Notes: generated by a model from the sequence alone, not told the origin. Shown: positions 32,686 through 41,887, counted from the stretch's first letter. The stretch is 64,000 nt of DNA from Tepidiforma thermophila (GCF_002563855.1 NZ_PDJQ01000001.1:930001-994000); one strand, 5' to 3'. Numbers and translations: made by a program.

Positions 32686-34713
32686 ATGAGCGCCCGCTCT
32701 TGGGGGCCGCTGACTCGCTTCTACACCCGCCCGGGACGGCGTCGCCTCTATGGCATCGTTGGGCTTGGCGTGGTCATCGGGCTCGTAGCCGGCCTCGGCG
32801 CTATCACCTTCTACGAAGCTGTCGACCTCGCGACGGAGCTCCTCCTCGGCAATCTCGCAGGCTTTCGCCCCCCGGTGCCCCTCGGCGAGGGTGCCGTCGA
32901 TGCCAGCGGCCCGGAGCGCGCCTGGGTCCTTCCCCTCCTGGTTGCCGCCGGCGGCCTCGCCAGCGGCATCATCGCCGCGCGTCTCGCTCCCGAAGCCGCC
33001 GGCCACGGCACCGATGCCGCAATCCACGCCTTCCACTGGAAAAGCGGCCGCGTCCGCTGGCAGGTTGTCCCCGTCAAACTCGTCACCGCAGCCCTGACGA
33101 TCGGCTCCGGCGGCTCCGCCGGCCGCGAAGGCCCGGCCTCCCAGATCGGCTCCGGCTTCGGCGCCTTCCTCGCCGACCGCTTCGGACTCGACGCCGCCGG
33201 CCGCCGCCACGCCCTCGCAGCAGGCATGGGCGCCGGCATCGGCGCCATCTTCCGCGCACCCCTCGGCGGCGCCATGCTCGCCGCAGAGGTCCTCTATCGC
33301 CACGACTTCGAAGCCGATGTCGTGCTCCTGTGCCTCATCAGCTCAATCGTCGCCTACTCCCTCTTTGGAGCCTACGCCGATTACTCCCCCGTCTTCGGCG
33401 GCGCCGGCGACTTCTCCTTCGCGAACCCCGTGGAGCTGCCCTACTACGCAGCCTTCGGCCTCCTCGCCGGTCTCACCGGCATCCTTTACGCACGCGTCTA
33501 CTACGCCGCCGAAGCACAATTCCACCGGCTCGCCGTCCCGCCCTGGCTCAAGCCAGCCCTCGGCGGAGCCGCCGTCGGTGCCGTCGGTATCGCCGCGCCC
33601 GAGGCCATCCACCTTGGCTACGGCTGGGTCCAGCAGTGCTTCACCCCGGAAGGCGTGATGGCCTTCTCCCCGTGGCTCCTCCTCGCCCTGCCATTCCTGC
33701 GTATCGTCACGACCGCCCTCTCCGTCGGCTCCGGCGGGTCCGGCGGCACCTTCGGTCCCGGCATGGTCATCGGCGGCCTCCTCGGCGCAGCCTGCTGGCG
33801 CTTCGGCCACGATCTCCCCGGCTTCCCCCAGGAGCCCGGCCCCGTCGTCATCATCGGAATGGTTGCCCTCTTCGGCGCCATCGCCCATGTCCCGCTCGCC
33901 ATGCTCCTCATGGTCGCCGAGATGACCGGCAACCTCTCCCTCCTCGCGCCCGCAATGGCTGCCGTCGCCGTCGCCACCCTCGTCGTCGGCGACGAGACCA
34001 TCTACCGCGAGCAGCTCCCGACCCGCGCAGATTCCCCCGCACACCGGCACCGGTTCGCCTTCCCGCTCCTCTCCGCCCTCCCCGCCCGCCAGGCCGTCAT
34101 CCCCCTGCCCGTCCTCGAGCCGCAGCTCGACGCCGCCAGCGCCCTCACACAGCTCAAGAGCGCAGGCGCCCGCCATGCAGTCACCCGGATCGATCCATCC
34201 CGCCTCGCAGAGGTACAGGCCGCCCGCCTCGAATCCGGCGCCGCAACTGTCGCAGAAGTCGCCGTACCCCTCCCCGCCGCCATCCAGGCAGACTGGCCCC
34301 TCGACCGTGCGCTCGACGTCCTCTCCGCCCACGAGCGCCGCTGGCTCCCCGTCGTCGATGGCGACAGCCCCGGCTCGCCCGTCATCGGCCAGATCGATGC
34401 CCGCTCACTCCTCCGCTCCTACCGGCGCGCCGCCTCCAGCCAGGTCCGCCCCCTCGGCGCCCTCACCGAGAACATCGAAGCGCTCGACGCCGTCCTGTCA
34501 CCCGCTTCGCCACTCTGCCACCGCCGCCTCGCCGACATCGAGTTCCCAGCCGGCGCCCGCATCGCAGCCGTCGAACGCGATGGCCAGGCCATCGTTCCCC
34601 GTGGCGAGCTGATCCTCCTCCCCGGCGACCGCGTCGCCGTCACCTTCGTCCCCTCCGCCCGCGCCGCCGTCCTCAACCTTTTCGCCCCGCCGGCGCAGGA
34701 GCCCAAAGCCTAG
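32686..34713 (+). CDS. CLC chloride channel / H+:Cl- antiporter with C-terminal CBS and TrkA-C-like regions
   Basis: 675 residues. About 440 residues of CLC membrane domain: GSGGSAGREGP with the gating glutamate, GIGAIFRAPLGGAMLAAEVLY, and the third filter segment SGGSGGTFGPGMVIGG. The first filter motif GSGIP is replaced by HGTDAAI. The C-terminal cytoplasmic part contains a CBS-like region (WPLDRALDVLSAHERRWLPVVDGD) and an end resembling a TrkA-C domain (RRGELILLPGDRVAVTF). Moves chloride, probably for acid or osmotic balance. Its TAG overlaps the convergent neighbour's stop. Confidence 0.85.
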   Translation: MSARSWGPLTRFYTRPGRRRLYGIVGLGVVIGLVAGLGAITFYEAVDLATELLLGNLAGFRPPVPLGEGAVDASGPERAWVLPLLVAAGGLASGIIAARLAPEAAGHGTDAAIHAFHWKSGRVRWQVVPVKLVTAALTIGSGGSAGREGPASQIGSGFGAFLADRFGLDAAGRRHALAAGMGAGIGAIFRAPLGGAMLAAEVLYRHDFEADVVLLCLISSIVAYSLFGAYADYSPVFGGAGDFSFANPVELPYYAAFGLLAGLTGILYARVYYAAEAQFHRLAVPPWLKPALGGAAVGAVGIAAPEAIHLGYGWVQQCFTPEGVMAFSPWLLLALPFLRIVTTALSVGSGGSGGTFGPGMVIGGLLGAACWRFGHDLPGFPQEPGPVVIIGMVALFGAIAHVPLAMLLMVAEMTGNLSLLAPAMAAVAVATLVVGDETIYREQLPTRADSPAHRHRFAFPLLSALPARQAVIPLPVLEPQLDAASALTQLKSAGARHAVTRIDPSRLAEVQAARLESGAATVAEVAVPLPAAIQADWPLDRALDVLSAHERRWLPVVDGDSPGSPVIGQIDARSLLRSYRRAASSQVRPLGALTENIEALDAVLSPASPLCHRRLADIEFPAGARIAAVERDGQAIVPRGELILLPGDRVAVTFVPSARAAVLNLFAPPAQEPKA

Positions 34714-35195
34714 TCCCGCGCGTAACCCCCCTCCCGCAGCCGCCGCCACACCTCCCCGCTCGACGAATACCGCTCCATCAGGTACGGGTACACCGCCGGG
34801 ATGTTGAACAGCTCCTCCATGCACAGCTGCGAGAGGTAGCGGTCCAGCACCACCGGGTGCTCGTCCGGGTCCACCAGGTCGATCTGCAGCCCTGTCTCAT
34901 AGCCCCCGGCCGCGGCAGGCATGCCCGCTGCCTGCTGGATGACCAGCCCCTTCTCCACCAGCGATTCCACCGCCGCCCGCAGCCGCGCCCGGAACTCTGC
35001 CGTCACCCGGACCCCATCCTCCGCCAGGTGCGCGTGCCGCTCGCCGGTCTCCGCCAGGCTCACCACCACCGCCGTCACGTGGTCCACCCGGAACGTATCG
35101 CTGCCCGCCGCCTTCGAGGGCGGCAGCCCCACCGAAAGCACGCCCAGCAGCGCGCGCTCGACCGGGTCAAGGTCCTCGGGCTGGTACGCCGGCAT
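34710..35195 (-). CDS. conserved hypothetical protein
   Basis: 161 residues, no signal or membrane segment, mixed helical. N-terminal PEDLDPVERALLGVL and a winged-helix-like middle (ARLRAAVESLVEKGLVIQQAAG) could mean a DNA-binding fold, but I do not recognise a family. ATG 35195 is 6 nt after TACGCT on the minus strand. Tail-to-tail with the CLC gene, sharing bases of the two stops. Confidence 0.6.
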   Translation of the reverse strand: MPAYQPEDLDPVERALLGVLSVGLPPSKAAGSDTFRVDHVTAVVVSLAETGERHAHLAEDGVRVTAEFRARLRAAVESLVEKGLVIQQAAGMPAAAGGYETGLQIDLVDPDEHPVVLDRYLSQLCMEELFNIPAVYPYLMERYSSSGEVWRRLREGGYARD

Positions 35196-35201
35196 GCCAA
35201 C

Positions 35202-35207
35202 AGCGTA
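35202..35207 (-). promoter_or_regulatory. leaderless -10 box (TACGCT) for the 161-residue protein
   Basis: Minus-strand TACGCT, 6 nt, ATG 35195; same hexamer and spacing as lipA. Confidence 0.5.
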
Positions 35208-35272
35208 GCGCACCGGCCCCGTCCGTTCAGGTCAGCGCTCTTGCTGCCCGCGGCACCATCCCCTGGAGGAGG

Positions 35273-36493
35273 CTAGAAGTTCAGGTAGAGCGCGGGGTCG
35301 ACGAAGCCGCCGTTGTACCGGATTTCGAAGTGCAGGTGGTGGCCCGTCGTGAAGCCCGTCAGCCCCGTCAGGCCGATCGTCTGCCCGGCGCTCACCGACT
35401 GCCCCGGCACCACGTCGATCTGGCTCATGTGGGCGTACAGGGTCGACCACCCGCCGCCGCAGTCGATGACCACGTAGTAGCCGTAGCTGTACGTCAGGTA
35501 CTCCGTCCGGCTGACCACGCCGTCGCACACCGCGAACAGCGGCGAGGGGCCGAACCCGTACAGGTCAAGGTCGATGCCGGTGTGGTACGAGGAGCCGCCC
35601 CGCGGCGTCCCGAACGGATCGCTGATGCCGCGCCAGGCCGCCAGCGGGAAGTTCTTAAAGATCCCGCCCGAGCTCGGCGCAGGTGCATCCCCCGCCGAGG
35701 GTCCCGCCGGCGTGCCCGGCTGCGAGGGCCGCTGCGGCGGCGGCGGAGGCGGTGGCGGAGGCTTGATCTTCGCCCCCACCAGGAGCAGCACCTTGCCCGC
35801 CTCCAGGTTGTTCGGGTCCGTAATGTTGTTCGGCTTGTACTCGACCACCTGCGCCGCAGTGATGTTGTCGTACTGCTGCACGATCGAATCGACCGTCTCG
35901 CCGTACGCCACCTTGTGCAGGATGCCGTCCTTCCGCGGCACGATCAGGATGAGCCCTTTCGGCAGCAGATTCGGATTCCGCACCGTCGGGTTGTTGTCCA
36001 GCAGCGTCTGCATCGAAATCCCGAACTTCGCAGCTACACCCGAGACCGTGTCGCCCGCCTGCGTCTCGTACTCCACAATCGGGCTCCGCGGGTCGATGAT
36101 GTCCGCCAGCGGCTTGATGCCCGCGCCGACCTCGCCCGAGGTCGCCGCTGCCGCTGTCACTCCTGCCGAAAGCGAATGCACCGGCGAAACGCCGCCCACC
36201 GCCCGCGCGTCCAGCGCCTCCGTGCGGGATGCCACCGCCACCACCGAGCCGAGCGTCTGCGTGGTTGCTGCCGGCCGGAACACGGCCTGGCCCGGGCGCT
36301 GCGCCGCACCTGCAACGCCGGAAAATGCGAACTGGGGAACCGGTGCCTGTGCCGATGCCGAGGAGCGGGCCGGGAATCGCGTGGCCGAAACGACGGCGAC
36401 GAGGGCCAGCGCCACGATCAGGACGTGGACCGTAAGTCGCCCGTGGCGCCGTGCGTGCGCGTGTGAACGCGCGCGGGTTCCTTCGATTCCCAT
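35273..36493 (-). CDS. LysM/M23 peptidoglycan hydrolase, secreted
   Basis: 406 residues. A basic N-terminus and membrane segment (VHVLIVALALVAVVSA) form an uncleaved or cleaved signal. Two LysM modules follow (YETQAGDTVSGVAAKFGISMQTLLDNNP and HKVAYGETVDSIVQQYDNITAAQVVEYKPN), a nine-proline linker, and an M23 endopeptidase with zinc motifs HTGIDLDL and GHHLHFEIR. It should bind peptidoglycan and cut peptide cross-links or act as a LytM factor. A structured region precedes the ATG; TTG 36499 is an alternative start. Confidence 0.88.
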   Translation of the reverse strand: MGIEGTRARSHAHARRHGRLTVHVLIVALALVAVVSATRFPARSSASAQAPVPQFAFSGVAGAAQRPGQAVFRPAATTQTLGSVVAVASRTEALDARAVGGVSPVHSLSAGVTAAAATSGEVGAGIKPLADIIDPRSPIVEYETQAGDTVSGVAAKFGISMQTLLDNNPTVRNPNLLPKGLILIVPRKDGILHKVAYGETVDSIVQQYDNITAAQVVEYKPNNITDPNNLEAGKVLLLVGAKIKPPPPPPPPPQRPSQPGTPAGPSAGDAPAPSSGGIFKNFPLAAWRGISDPFGTPRGGSSYHTGIDLDLYGFGPSPLFAVCDGVVSRTEYLTYSYGYYVVIDCGGGWSTLYAHMSQIDVVPGQSVSAGQTIGLTGLTGFTTGHHLHFEIRYNGGFVDPALYLNF

Positions 36494-36508
36494 ACGCAAA
36501 TGTGCTGG

Positions 36509-36612
36509 CGCGTCGCGGAAGCGAACCGCTGACGCGGGCTGAGCACAGCCGTAGCCTGCTCCTCTCCTCCTTTCCTGGCTATCCCGGCGGCCTCTGAATG
36601 CCGGGGAGCAGG
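36509..36612 (-). ncRNA. structured leader candidate upstream of the LysM/M23 gene
   Basis: Three nested or adjacent stems read on the minus strand: CCTGCTCC (36612-36605) pairs with GGAGCAGG (36562-36555) enclosing CCGGC/GCCGG; a GGCTG-AGCA-type 5-bp hairpin (36550-36537); and a 10-bp hairpin with one bulge (36536-36509) 16 nt before the ATG. Cell-wall hydrolase genes are often under c-di-AMP riboswitches, but the characteristic core of that riboswitch is not evident. It may also contain the rho terminator. Confidence 0.35.
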
Positions 36613-36629
36613 ACCCGTAGGCGAAAACC

Positions 36630-38726
36630 TTACAGGTCCGACTTCAGGCTGGCGAGAAACTCCTCGTTGTTGTTGGTCCTCGCGAGCCGCTCGAGCAGCC
36701 TCTCGGTCGCCTCGAGCTGGTTCGGCGAGTTCTGCGAAATCATAGCGGTCATCCGCCGCACGAGCCAGACGCCCTTGAGCGTTTTCTCGTCGAGCAGCAG
36801 CTCCTCCCGCCGCGTGCCCGAGGCCTGGATATCGATCGCCGGGTAGTACCGCCGCTCCGCCAGCCGCCGATCCAGCCGCAGCTCCATGTTGCCCGTGCCC
36901 TTGAACTCCTCGAACACCACCTCGTCCATCCGCGAGCCGGTGTCCACCAGGCAGGTCGCGAGGATCGTCAGCGAGCCGCCCTCCTCGCACTTCCGCGCCG
37001 CGCCGAACAGCCGCTTCGGCGGATAGAGCGCGATCGGGTCCACGCCGCCCGAGAGCGTCCGGCCGCTCGGCGGCAGCGCCAGGTTGTACGCCCGCGTCAG
37101 CCGCGTGATCGAATCCAGCAGGATCACCACGTCCTTCCCGCCTTCCACCAGCCGCTTCGCCCGCTCCAGCGCCATCTCCGCCACCCGGGTGTGGTCCTCC
37201 ACCGGCTCGTCGAAGGTCGAGCTCACCACCTCGCCGCGGACGCTCCGCTGCATGTCCGTCACCTCTTCGGGCCGCTCGCCGATGAGCAGCACCATCAGGT
37301 GCACGTCCGGGTAGTTCGTGGAGATGCCGTTCGCGATGTTCTTCAGCAGCATCGTCTTGCCGGCCTTCGGCGGCGAAACGATCAGCCCGCGCTGTCCGCG
37401 CCCGATCGGCGCGATCAGGTCGATGATCCGGTGCGTCAGGTTGTCCGGCGTCGTCTCCAGCTTCAGCTGCTGGTACGGGAAGATCGCCGTCAGGTTCTCG
37501 AAGTGCGGGCGCCGCTTCGCCGTCTCCGGGTCCATCCCGTTCACCGCTTCCACCTTCAGCAGCCCGTAGAACTTCTCATTGTCCTTCGGGTGCCGAACCT
37601 GCCCGGTCACGTAATCGCCCGGCCGCAGCGCAAACCGCCGCAGCTGCGACTGCGACACGTAGATGTCGTTCGGCCCCGGAAGCATCGAAGGCCCGCGCAG
37701 GAACCCATAGTTCCCGTCGTCGCTCACTTCCAGGAAGCCGCCGCTGAAGACATTGCCCCGGGCCTCCGCCTGCGCCTGCAGCAGCCGGAAGATCAGGTCG
37801 CTCTTCCGCAGCGCGTACACATCCTCGAGGCCCATCTCCTGGGCGATGGCGATGAGCTCCTCGCGGCTCTTCTGCTCCAGCTCCGCGATGTTCAGCGGCG
37901 GAGCCCCGGCCTGGGCGCGCTCCTCCCGGGCAATCTCCCGCTCCAGCTCCCGCTCCAGCCGCTCGCGCGCGAACTCCCGCTCGCGGAACTCCCGGTCGCG
38001 CCAGCCGCGGTCATTCCGGCTCTCCCGGTCGCGCCAGCGCCGCTCCCGCCGTGCAGCCTCCCGCTCGGCCCGCGATTGCCCCTGCGGCTGCGGCGGAGGT
38101 GTCGGATCGCGCCGCACGATAACCTCCGGCGCTGCCGGCCGCTCGCGGTCGCCCTGCCCCTCGCGCCGGAAGATGCGGCTCCGCTGCGGCTCGGCGGCCT
38201 CCGGCTCGGCCTCCGGCACGCTCGCGGCCTCGGCCTCGGCCGGCCGCTCCAGTTCGGCCGCTGTCCGTCCCCCCGTCCGCCGAATGGCGCCCGGCCGTTC
38301 CGGCCGCTCCGGTGCAGCCTCGCCGGGCACGCCCGCTTCCTCTGCCGGTTCACCCGGGCCGGCGCCGCCCGGTTCCTGTGCGGGAGAACCAGCAGGCGCC
38401 CCGCCAGCCTCCGGCATCTCGACCGCGCTGGAGGCCTCCCGGTCTTCGGTCGGCTGCCCCGCAGCCGCAGCACGGCTCCGGACGCGCCGCCGCGGCGCCG
38501 CGCCTTCCCCGGCCGCTTCAGCGGCACCGTTCGGCGATGCCTGCGCCTCGGCCGCGGCCTGGGCAGCCACGTCTACCGCGTTCTCCAGCACCTCGGGAGG
38601 CGGCGGGTCAGCCTTCCGCGCACGGGTCACGCGGCGGCGCGGCGCCGGCGCTTCGGGAGCGTGGCCGTTTTCGCTGGCAGGTGCATCGGTCGTAGGGATC
38701 AGGTCGTTGGCTTCGGTCTCTTGCAA
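36630..38726 (-). CDS. rho: transcription termination factor Rho, with long N-terminal extension
   Basis: 698 residues versus about 420 for E. coli. The first about 270 residues are low-complexity, rich in Ala, Pro, Glu, Arg, with an Arg/Asp/Glu tract ([21 protein letters not shown]). Then Rho-N ([21 protein letters not shown]), RNA-binding cold-shock domain ([18 protein letters not shown]), Walker [12 protein letters not shown], Walker [17 protein letters not shown] and Q/R-loop residues. RNA-dependent ATPase that ends transcripts. TTG 38726 is the only plausible start upstream of the extension, preceded by GGGAAG; insertions like this are typical of high-GC Rho and may aid RNA binding. Confidence 0.93.
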   Translation of the reverse strand: MQETEANDLIPTTDAPASENGHAPEAPAPRRRVTRARKADPPPPEVLENAVDVAAQAAAEAQASPNGAAEAAGEGAAPRRRVRSRAAAAGQPTEDREASSAVEMPEAGGAPAGSPAQEPGGAGPGEPAEEAGVPGEAAPERPERPGAIRRTGGRTAAELERPAEAEAASVPEAEPEAAEPQRSRIFRREGQGDRERPAAPEVIVRRDPTPPPQPQGQSRAEREAARRERRWRDRESRNDRGWRDREFREREFARERLERELEREIAREERAQAGAPPLNIAELEQKSREELIAIAQEMGLEDVYALRKSDLIFRLLQAQAEARGNVFSGGFLEVSDDGNYGFLRGPSMLPGPNDIYVSQSQLRRFALRPGDYVTGQVRHPKDNEKFYGLLKVEAVNGMDPETAKRRPHFENLTAIFPYQQLKLETTPDNLTHRIIDLIAPIGRGQRGLIVSPPKAGKTMLLKNIANGISTNYPDVHLMVLLIGERPEEVTDMQRSVRGEVVSSTFDEPVEDHTRVAEMALERAKRLVEGGKDVVILLDSITRLTRAYNLALPPSGRTLSGGVDPIALYPPKRLFGAARKCEEGGSLTILATCLVDTGSRMDEVVFEEFKGTGNMELRLDRRLAERRYYPAIDIQASGTRREELLLDEKTLKGVWLVRRMTAMISQNSPNQLEATERLLERLARTNNNEEFLASLKSDL

Positions 38727-38884
38727 GGGTCTTCCCGTGTGCGTGTCTGATGGCGCCCGAGGACGTGTAGAGTGGGCTGACGCTGCGGCTCGTGTCGCTG
38801 GTCTTCCGCGAATGGGCTCGTGCTGAAGCCTGGACGTGTGGGGAGCTGGAGTACGCCACCCTCCGTGGCGCCGTCCCTTCCAGC
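38727..38884 (-). promoter_or_regulatory. long 5' leader of rho
   Basis: About 155 nt between the predicted start point and the TTG of rho, with no convincing reading frame. Rho genes are commonly autoregulated by premature termination in such leaders. Confidence 0.35.
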
Positions 38885-38890
38885 ACCCCC

Positions 38891-38920
38891 AACATACGAC
38901 GACTCACCGCAACCTTGCAA
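38891..38920 (-). promoter_or_regulatory. rho promoter TTGCAA-N18-TATGTT
   Basis: Minus-strand -35 TTGCAA (38920-38915), 18-bp spacer, -10 TATGTT (38896-38891). Confidence 0.45.
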
Positions 38921-38955
38921 CAGGATGCCGTCCCGCCCTGCCGCTCCCCCGCTCC

Positions 38956-39759
38956 TCAGGCCGTCACGGCCGCACCGAGGAACTCCGCAAACGCCGTGCA
39001 GTGCTCCACCGGGTACTCCGTCACCCCCGCATGCGCCCCGTCGAGCGAGCGGTGCTGCGCCCCCGGGATCCCCTTCGCCAGCGCCTCACCGTGCCGCGGC
39101 GGGATCAGGATGTCCTCCCGGTTCGTCACCACCAGCGTCGGCGCCTTGATGCTCCCCAGCCGCCCGCTCGTATCGTGTGCCAGGATCGCCTGCGCCTGCC
39201 GGATGAACGCATGGTCCTGCTGCGCGTACGGGTTCTGCACGCTCGCGAGGATCGCCCGCTCGTACCGCTCCTCGTCGTCGAACAGCTCCGCCGTGTACAG
39301 GTACGGCGCCAGCGTCCGCACGAACCCCTCGCGCGAAATATTCGTCCGCCGCACCGTGATGAACGACTGGACCACCGCCCGCACATAGCCGTCAGGCTTC
39401 GCCGTCGTCGCCAGCAGGATCAGCTTCTCCAGCCGTCCCGGGTGCCGCAGCGCAAACTCCTGCGCGATCATCCCGCCCATCGAATAGCCGAGCACGTGCG
39501 CCTTCTCGACCTTCAGCTCCGTCAGCAGCGCCGCAAGGTCATCCGCCATCCCCGCGATGCTGTACGGCCGATCCGGCGCACCCGTGCGCCCCGCGCCGCG
39601 GTTGTCGTACGTAATCACGCGAAAGTGCTTCGCCAGCAGCGGCACCTGCGGCGCCCACGCCTGCAAGTCGCTCCCGAGACCCCGGATGAGCACCAGCGGC
39701 TCACCCGAACCCGCCTCCTCGTAGTACGTGATGATGTCGCGCGTGGGAACGTACGGCAT
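38956..39759 (-). CDS. alpha/beta hydrolase
   Basis: 267 residues. Oxyanion region VLIRGLGSDLQAW, nucleophile elbow GYSMGGMIAQE (Ser near 98), acid in TNREDILIPP and histidine near DGAHAGVTEYP. Looks like the esterase / 3-oxoadipate enol-lactonase group; substrate unknown. It sits head-to-head with a second alpha/beta hydrolase whose -10 overlaps the -10 on this strand. ATG 39759 has GAGGT about 11 nt upstream; ATG 39801 would add 14 residues. Confidence 0.82.
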   Translation of the reverse strand: MPYVPTRDIITYYEEAGSGEPLVLIRGLGSDLQAWAPQVPLLAKHFRVITYDNRGAGRTGAPDRPYSIAGMADDLAALLTELKVEKAHVLGYSMGGMIAQEFALRHPGRLEKLILLATTAKPDGYVRAVVQSFITVRRTNISREGFVRTLAPYLYTAELFDDEERYERAILASVQNPYAQQDHAFIRQAQAILAHDTSGRLGSIKAPTLVVTNREDILIPPRHGEALAKGIPGAQHRSLDGAHAGVTEYPVEHCTAFAEFLGAAVTA

Positions 39760-39828
39760 ACGCGAACCAACCTCGGGCGCAGGGAACTTCGGCTGCATCA
39801 TAGGGCCAACCGCCCCAATGCGCCTTCC

Positions 39829-39838
39829 AGCGTACAAT
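39829..39838. promoter_or_regulatory. overlapping divergent -10 boxes
   Basis: AGCGTACAAT: TACAAT on the plus strand (39833-39838), 7 nt before ATG 39846, and TACGCT on the minus strand (39834-39829), sharing two bases. The two hydrolase genes cannot both be melted at once from independent open complexes here. Confidence 0.5.
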
Positions 39839-39845
39839 CCGCCCC

Positions 39846-40640
39846 ATGCCATGGCTCGAACGCCCCGGCGCACGCATCTTCTACGACCTCCACGGCCCCG
39901 CCGGGGCGCCCCTCCTCGTCTTCGCCCACGGCCTCGGCGGCAACCACCTCTCCTGGTGGCAGCAGGTGCCCGCCTTCGCCCGCGAGTTCCGCTGCCTGGT
40001 CTTCGCCCACCGCGGCTTCGCACCCTCGACCCAGGACGCGCCCGAACCCGGTGCCCGCGCCTTCGCCGATGACCTCGCCGCGCTCATCGACGCCGCCGCC
40101 CCCGGGCAGCCCGTCCGCCTCGTCGCCCAGTCGATGGGCGGCTGGACCTGCCTCGCCTACGCCCTCGCCAACCCCGGCCGGGTCCGCGCGCTCGTCATGT
40201 GCGACACCCACGGCGGCTTCTGGTCGCCCGAAACGGCCGCTGCGTGGGCCGCGAAACCCCCGGGCCTCGAGGCCGACCTCTTCGCCCGCGGCATCCACCC
40301 CGCCGCCGGCGAACGGATGGCCCGCGAACAGCCCGAACTCCATTTCCTCTACCGCGGGATCGATGCCCTCGCCGAAGGCCTCGATAAGGACGCCCTCCGC
40401 CGCCAGCTCGGCGAACTCTGGACCATTGCCCCCGCCGCCGTCGCCACCCTCGACCTCCCCGTCCTCTGTATCTCCGGTGAAGAAGACATCGTCATCCCGC
40501 CCGCCGCCGTCGAAGCCTTCGCCCGCGCGCTGCCCCGCGGCGAATTCGTCACCGTCCCGGCCGCCGGCCACTCCGTCTACTTCGAGCGCGCCGCCGCCTT
40601 CAACGAACTCGTCCTCGGCTTCCTTCGCCGCACCGCCTGA
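39846..40640 (+). CDS. alpha/beta hydrolase
   Basis: 264 residues. Oxyanion LVFAHGLGGNHLSWW, nucleophile AQSMGGWTCLAYAL (Ser near 97), acid in SGEEDIVIPP, histidine in PAAGHSVYFER. Different paralog from the divergent neighbour. The leaderless TACAAT box fixes the ATG. Followed 21 nt later by a split-barrel protein with its own ribosome site, likely co-transcribed. Confidence 0.83.
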   Translation: MPWLERPGARIFYDLHGPAGAPLLVFAHGLGGNHLSWWQQVPAFAREFRCLVFAHRGFAPSTQDAPEPGARAFADDLAALIDAAAPGQPVRLVAQSMGGWTCLAYALANPGRVRALVMCDTHGGFWSPETAAAWAAKPPGLEADLFARGIHPAAGERMAREQPELHFLYRGIDALAEGLDKDALRRQLGELWTIAPAAVATLDLPVLCISGEEDIVIPPAAVEAFARALPRGEFVTVPAAGHSVYFERAAAFNELVLGFLRRTA

Positions 40641-40661
40641 ATCCCCCGGAGGTCTTCGCCA

Positions 40662-41078
40662 GTGATTGGTACACCCGAACAGGACGCCCTCCTCCGCCAG
40701 CTCCGCTGGGCTGTCGTCACCACCCTCCGCGCCGATGGCTCGCCCTCCAGCTCCGTCGTCTTCTACGCCGTCGACGGCGACACCATCATCTTCAGCACCA
40801 CCGCCGACCGCCTCAAAGCCCGCACCCTCGCCCGCGACCCCCGCATCGCCGTCACCGCCCTCGATGAGGGTCCGCCTCACCGCTTCGTCACCGTCGAAGG
40901 CCGCGCCGTCATCGAACGCGACGACATCGTCCCCGGTCACGTCCTCGTCAACCGCGCCATGCGCCGGGACCCCGCATGGGAGCCCCCGGCGGGCTTCGAA
41001 GAACGCCTCCGCCGCGACGGCCGCGTCATCATCCGCATCTACCCCCAGCGCGTCTCCGGCGTCACCGCCCGCGGCTGA
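40662..41078 (+). CDS. pyridoxamine 5'-phosphate oxidase-like (PPOX class, F420 or FMN) protein
   Basis: 138 residues, split beta-barrel. Motifs LRWAVVTTLRADGSPSSSVVFYAVDGDTIIFST and DPRIAVTALDEG are typical of the PPOX class; whether it uses F420 or FMN cannot be decided. GGAGG lies 9 nt before the GTG start. A second member of the class is at 58683. Confidence 0.78.
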   Translation: MIGTPEQDALLRQLRWAVVTTLRADGSPSSSVVFYAVDGDTIIFSTTADRLKARTLARDPRIAVTALDEGPPHRFVTVEGRAVIERDDIVPGHVLVNRAMRRDPAWEPPAGFEERLRRDGRVIIRIYPQRVSGVTARG

Positions 41079-41150
41079 CCTCCAATCCCTGCCTGCCACC
41101 TGCTACCATGGATTCCGAGACCCGCATGGTGCGGAATTCAGGAGTCAAGC

Positions 41151-41510
41151 TTGGCGTTTGCCGATAAGCAGATCAGCTGCCGCGATTGCGGCACCGTCTT
41201 TGTGTTCACCGCCGGTGAGCAGGAGTTCTACGCGAACAAAGGGCTCATGAACGAGCCCACCCGCTGCCCCTCCTGCCGGACCGCCCGCCGCTCCAGCCAG
41301 AGCTCGCTCGAGCAGGCCGACGGCTACGTCCGCTACGGCAACTTCGCCAGCTTCGGCGGCAAAACCCCGCGGCAGATGCACCCCGCATCCTGTGCCGAAT
41401 GCGGCCAGATGACGGAGGTCCCCTTCGTTCCCCGCGGCGAGCGCCCCGTCTACTGCTCCACCTGCTACAGCAAGCTCAAGCCCCCCCGCGAGGAAGTCGC
41501 TCGCCAGTAG
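41151..41510 (+). CDS. double zinc-ribbon protein
   Basis: 119 residues with four CxxC knuckles: C10/C13, C39/C42 (TRCPSC), about C80/C83 (ASCAECGQ) and about C101/C104 (VYCSTC). The N-terminal half (SCRDCGTVFVFTAGEQEFY, NEPTRCPSCR) matches the probable zinc-ribbon domain, and the C-terminal half (TEVPFVPRGERPVYC) a second type often found with it. Likely binds two zinc ions; role unknown. The start is TTG, 5 nt after AGGAG, the only well-placed ribosome site. Confidence 0.8.
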   Translation: MAFADKQISCRDCGTVFVFTAGEQEFYANKGLMNEPTRCPSCRTARRSSQSSLEQADGYVRYGNFASFGGKTPRQMHPASCAECGQMTEVPFVPRGERPVYCSTCYSKLKPPREEVARQ

Positions 41511-41546
41511 CGCCCCGCAGGCGCATCCCGGCCGGAGGCACGGCCA

Positions 41547-41825
41547 ATGCTCGCTGACCCCCTCCTCCGCCAGCTCTCGCGCATCTACCAGCGGCCCCTC
41601 GAAACCCCCGAGGCCGCCTGCGACGCTGTCCGCGCCGACCCTGGCATCCTCGCCTCCGCCCTCTTCCTCGAAGCCGCCGAGAGCGACGACGTCACCAGCA
41701 TCGAGTCCGCCCTCGCCTACTGCGATGCCCGCCTCGCCGAGCTCGCCCCCTTCGTCGGCGACCTCGCCCCCGCCATCCGCGAGCGCTTCGCTGAAAAGGT
41801 CGCCGCCTGGTCCGCCGTCGGCTAG
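41547..41825 (+). CDS. small hypothetical protein
   Basis: 92 residues, acidic, mainly helical (DPGILASALFLEAAESDDVTS, DARLAELAPFVG). No recognisable domain. GGAGG sits 9 nt before ATG, and it follows the zinc-ribbon gene by 36 nt, so both may be on one transcript. Confidence 0.6.
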   Translation: MLADPLLRQLSRIYQRPLETPEAACDAVRADPGILASALFLEAAESDDVTSIESALAYCDARLAELAPFVGDLAPAIRERFAEKVAAWSAVG

Positions 41826-41849
41826 CCCCCGCGCCCCCCGCCGCGGCGC

Positions 41850-41855
41850 TACAAT
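41850..41855 (+). promoter_or_regulatory. -10 box (TACAAT) for enoyl-CoA hydratase gene
   Basis: TACAAT 32 nt before GTG 41888; GGAGG (41877-41881) lies 6 nt before the start, so this gene has a conventional leader. Confidence 0.5.
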
Positions 41856-41887
41856 CTCGCCCGACCCCTGCATCGCGGAGGCTTCCT

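Noticed and set aside
36494..36629. Assignment of the LysM/M23 leader as a c-di-AMP (ydaO) riboswitch
   Set aside because: The conserved core segments of that class are not recognisable by eye, so it is kept only as an unnamed structured leader.
38699..38920. 73-codon minus-strand frame in the rho leader
   Set aside because: It begins near the promoter but has no ribosome site, no leaderless box and no recognisable content, and overlaps the rho start.
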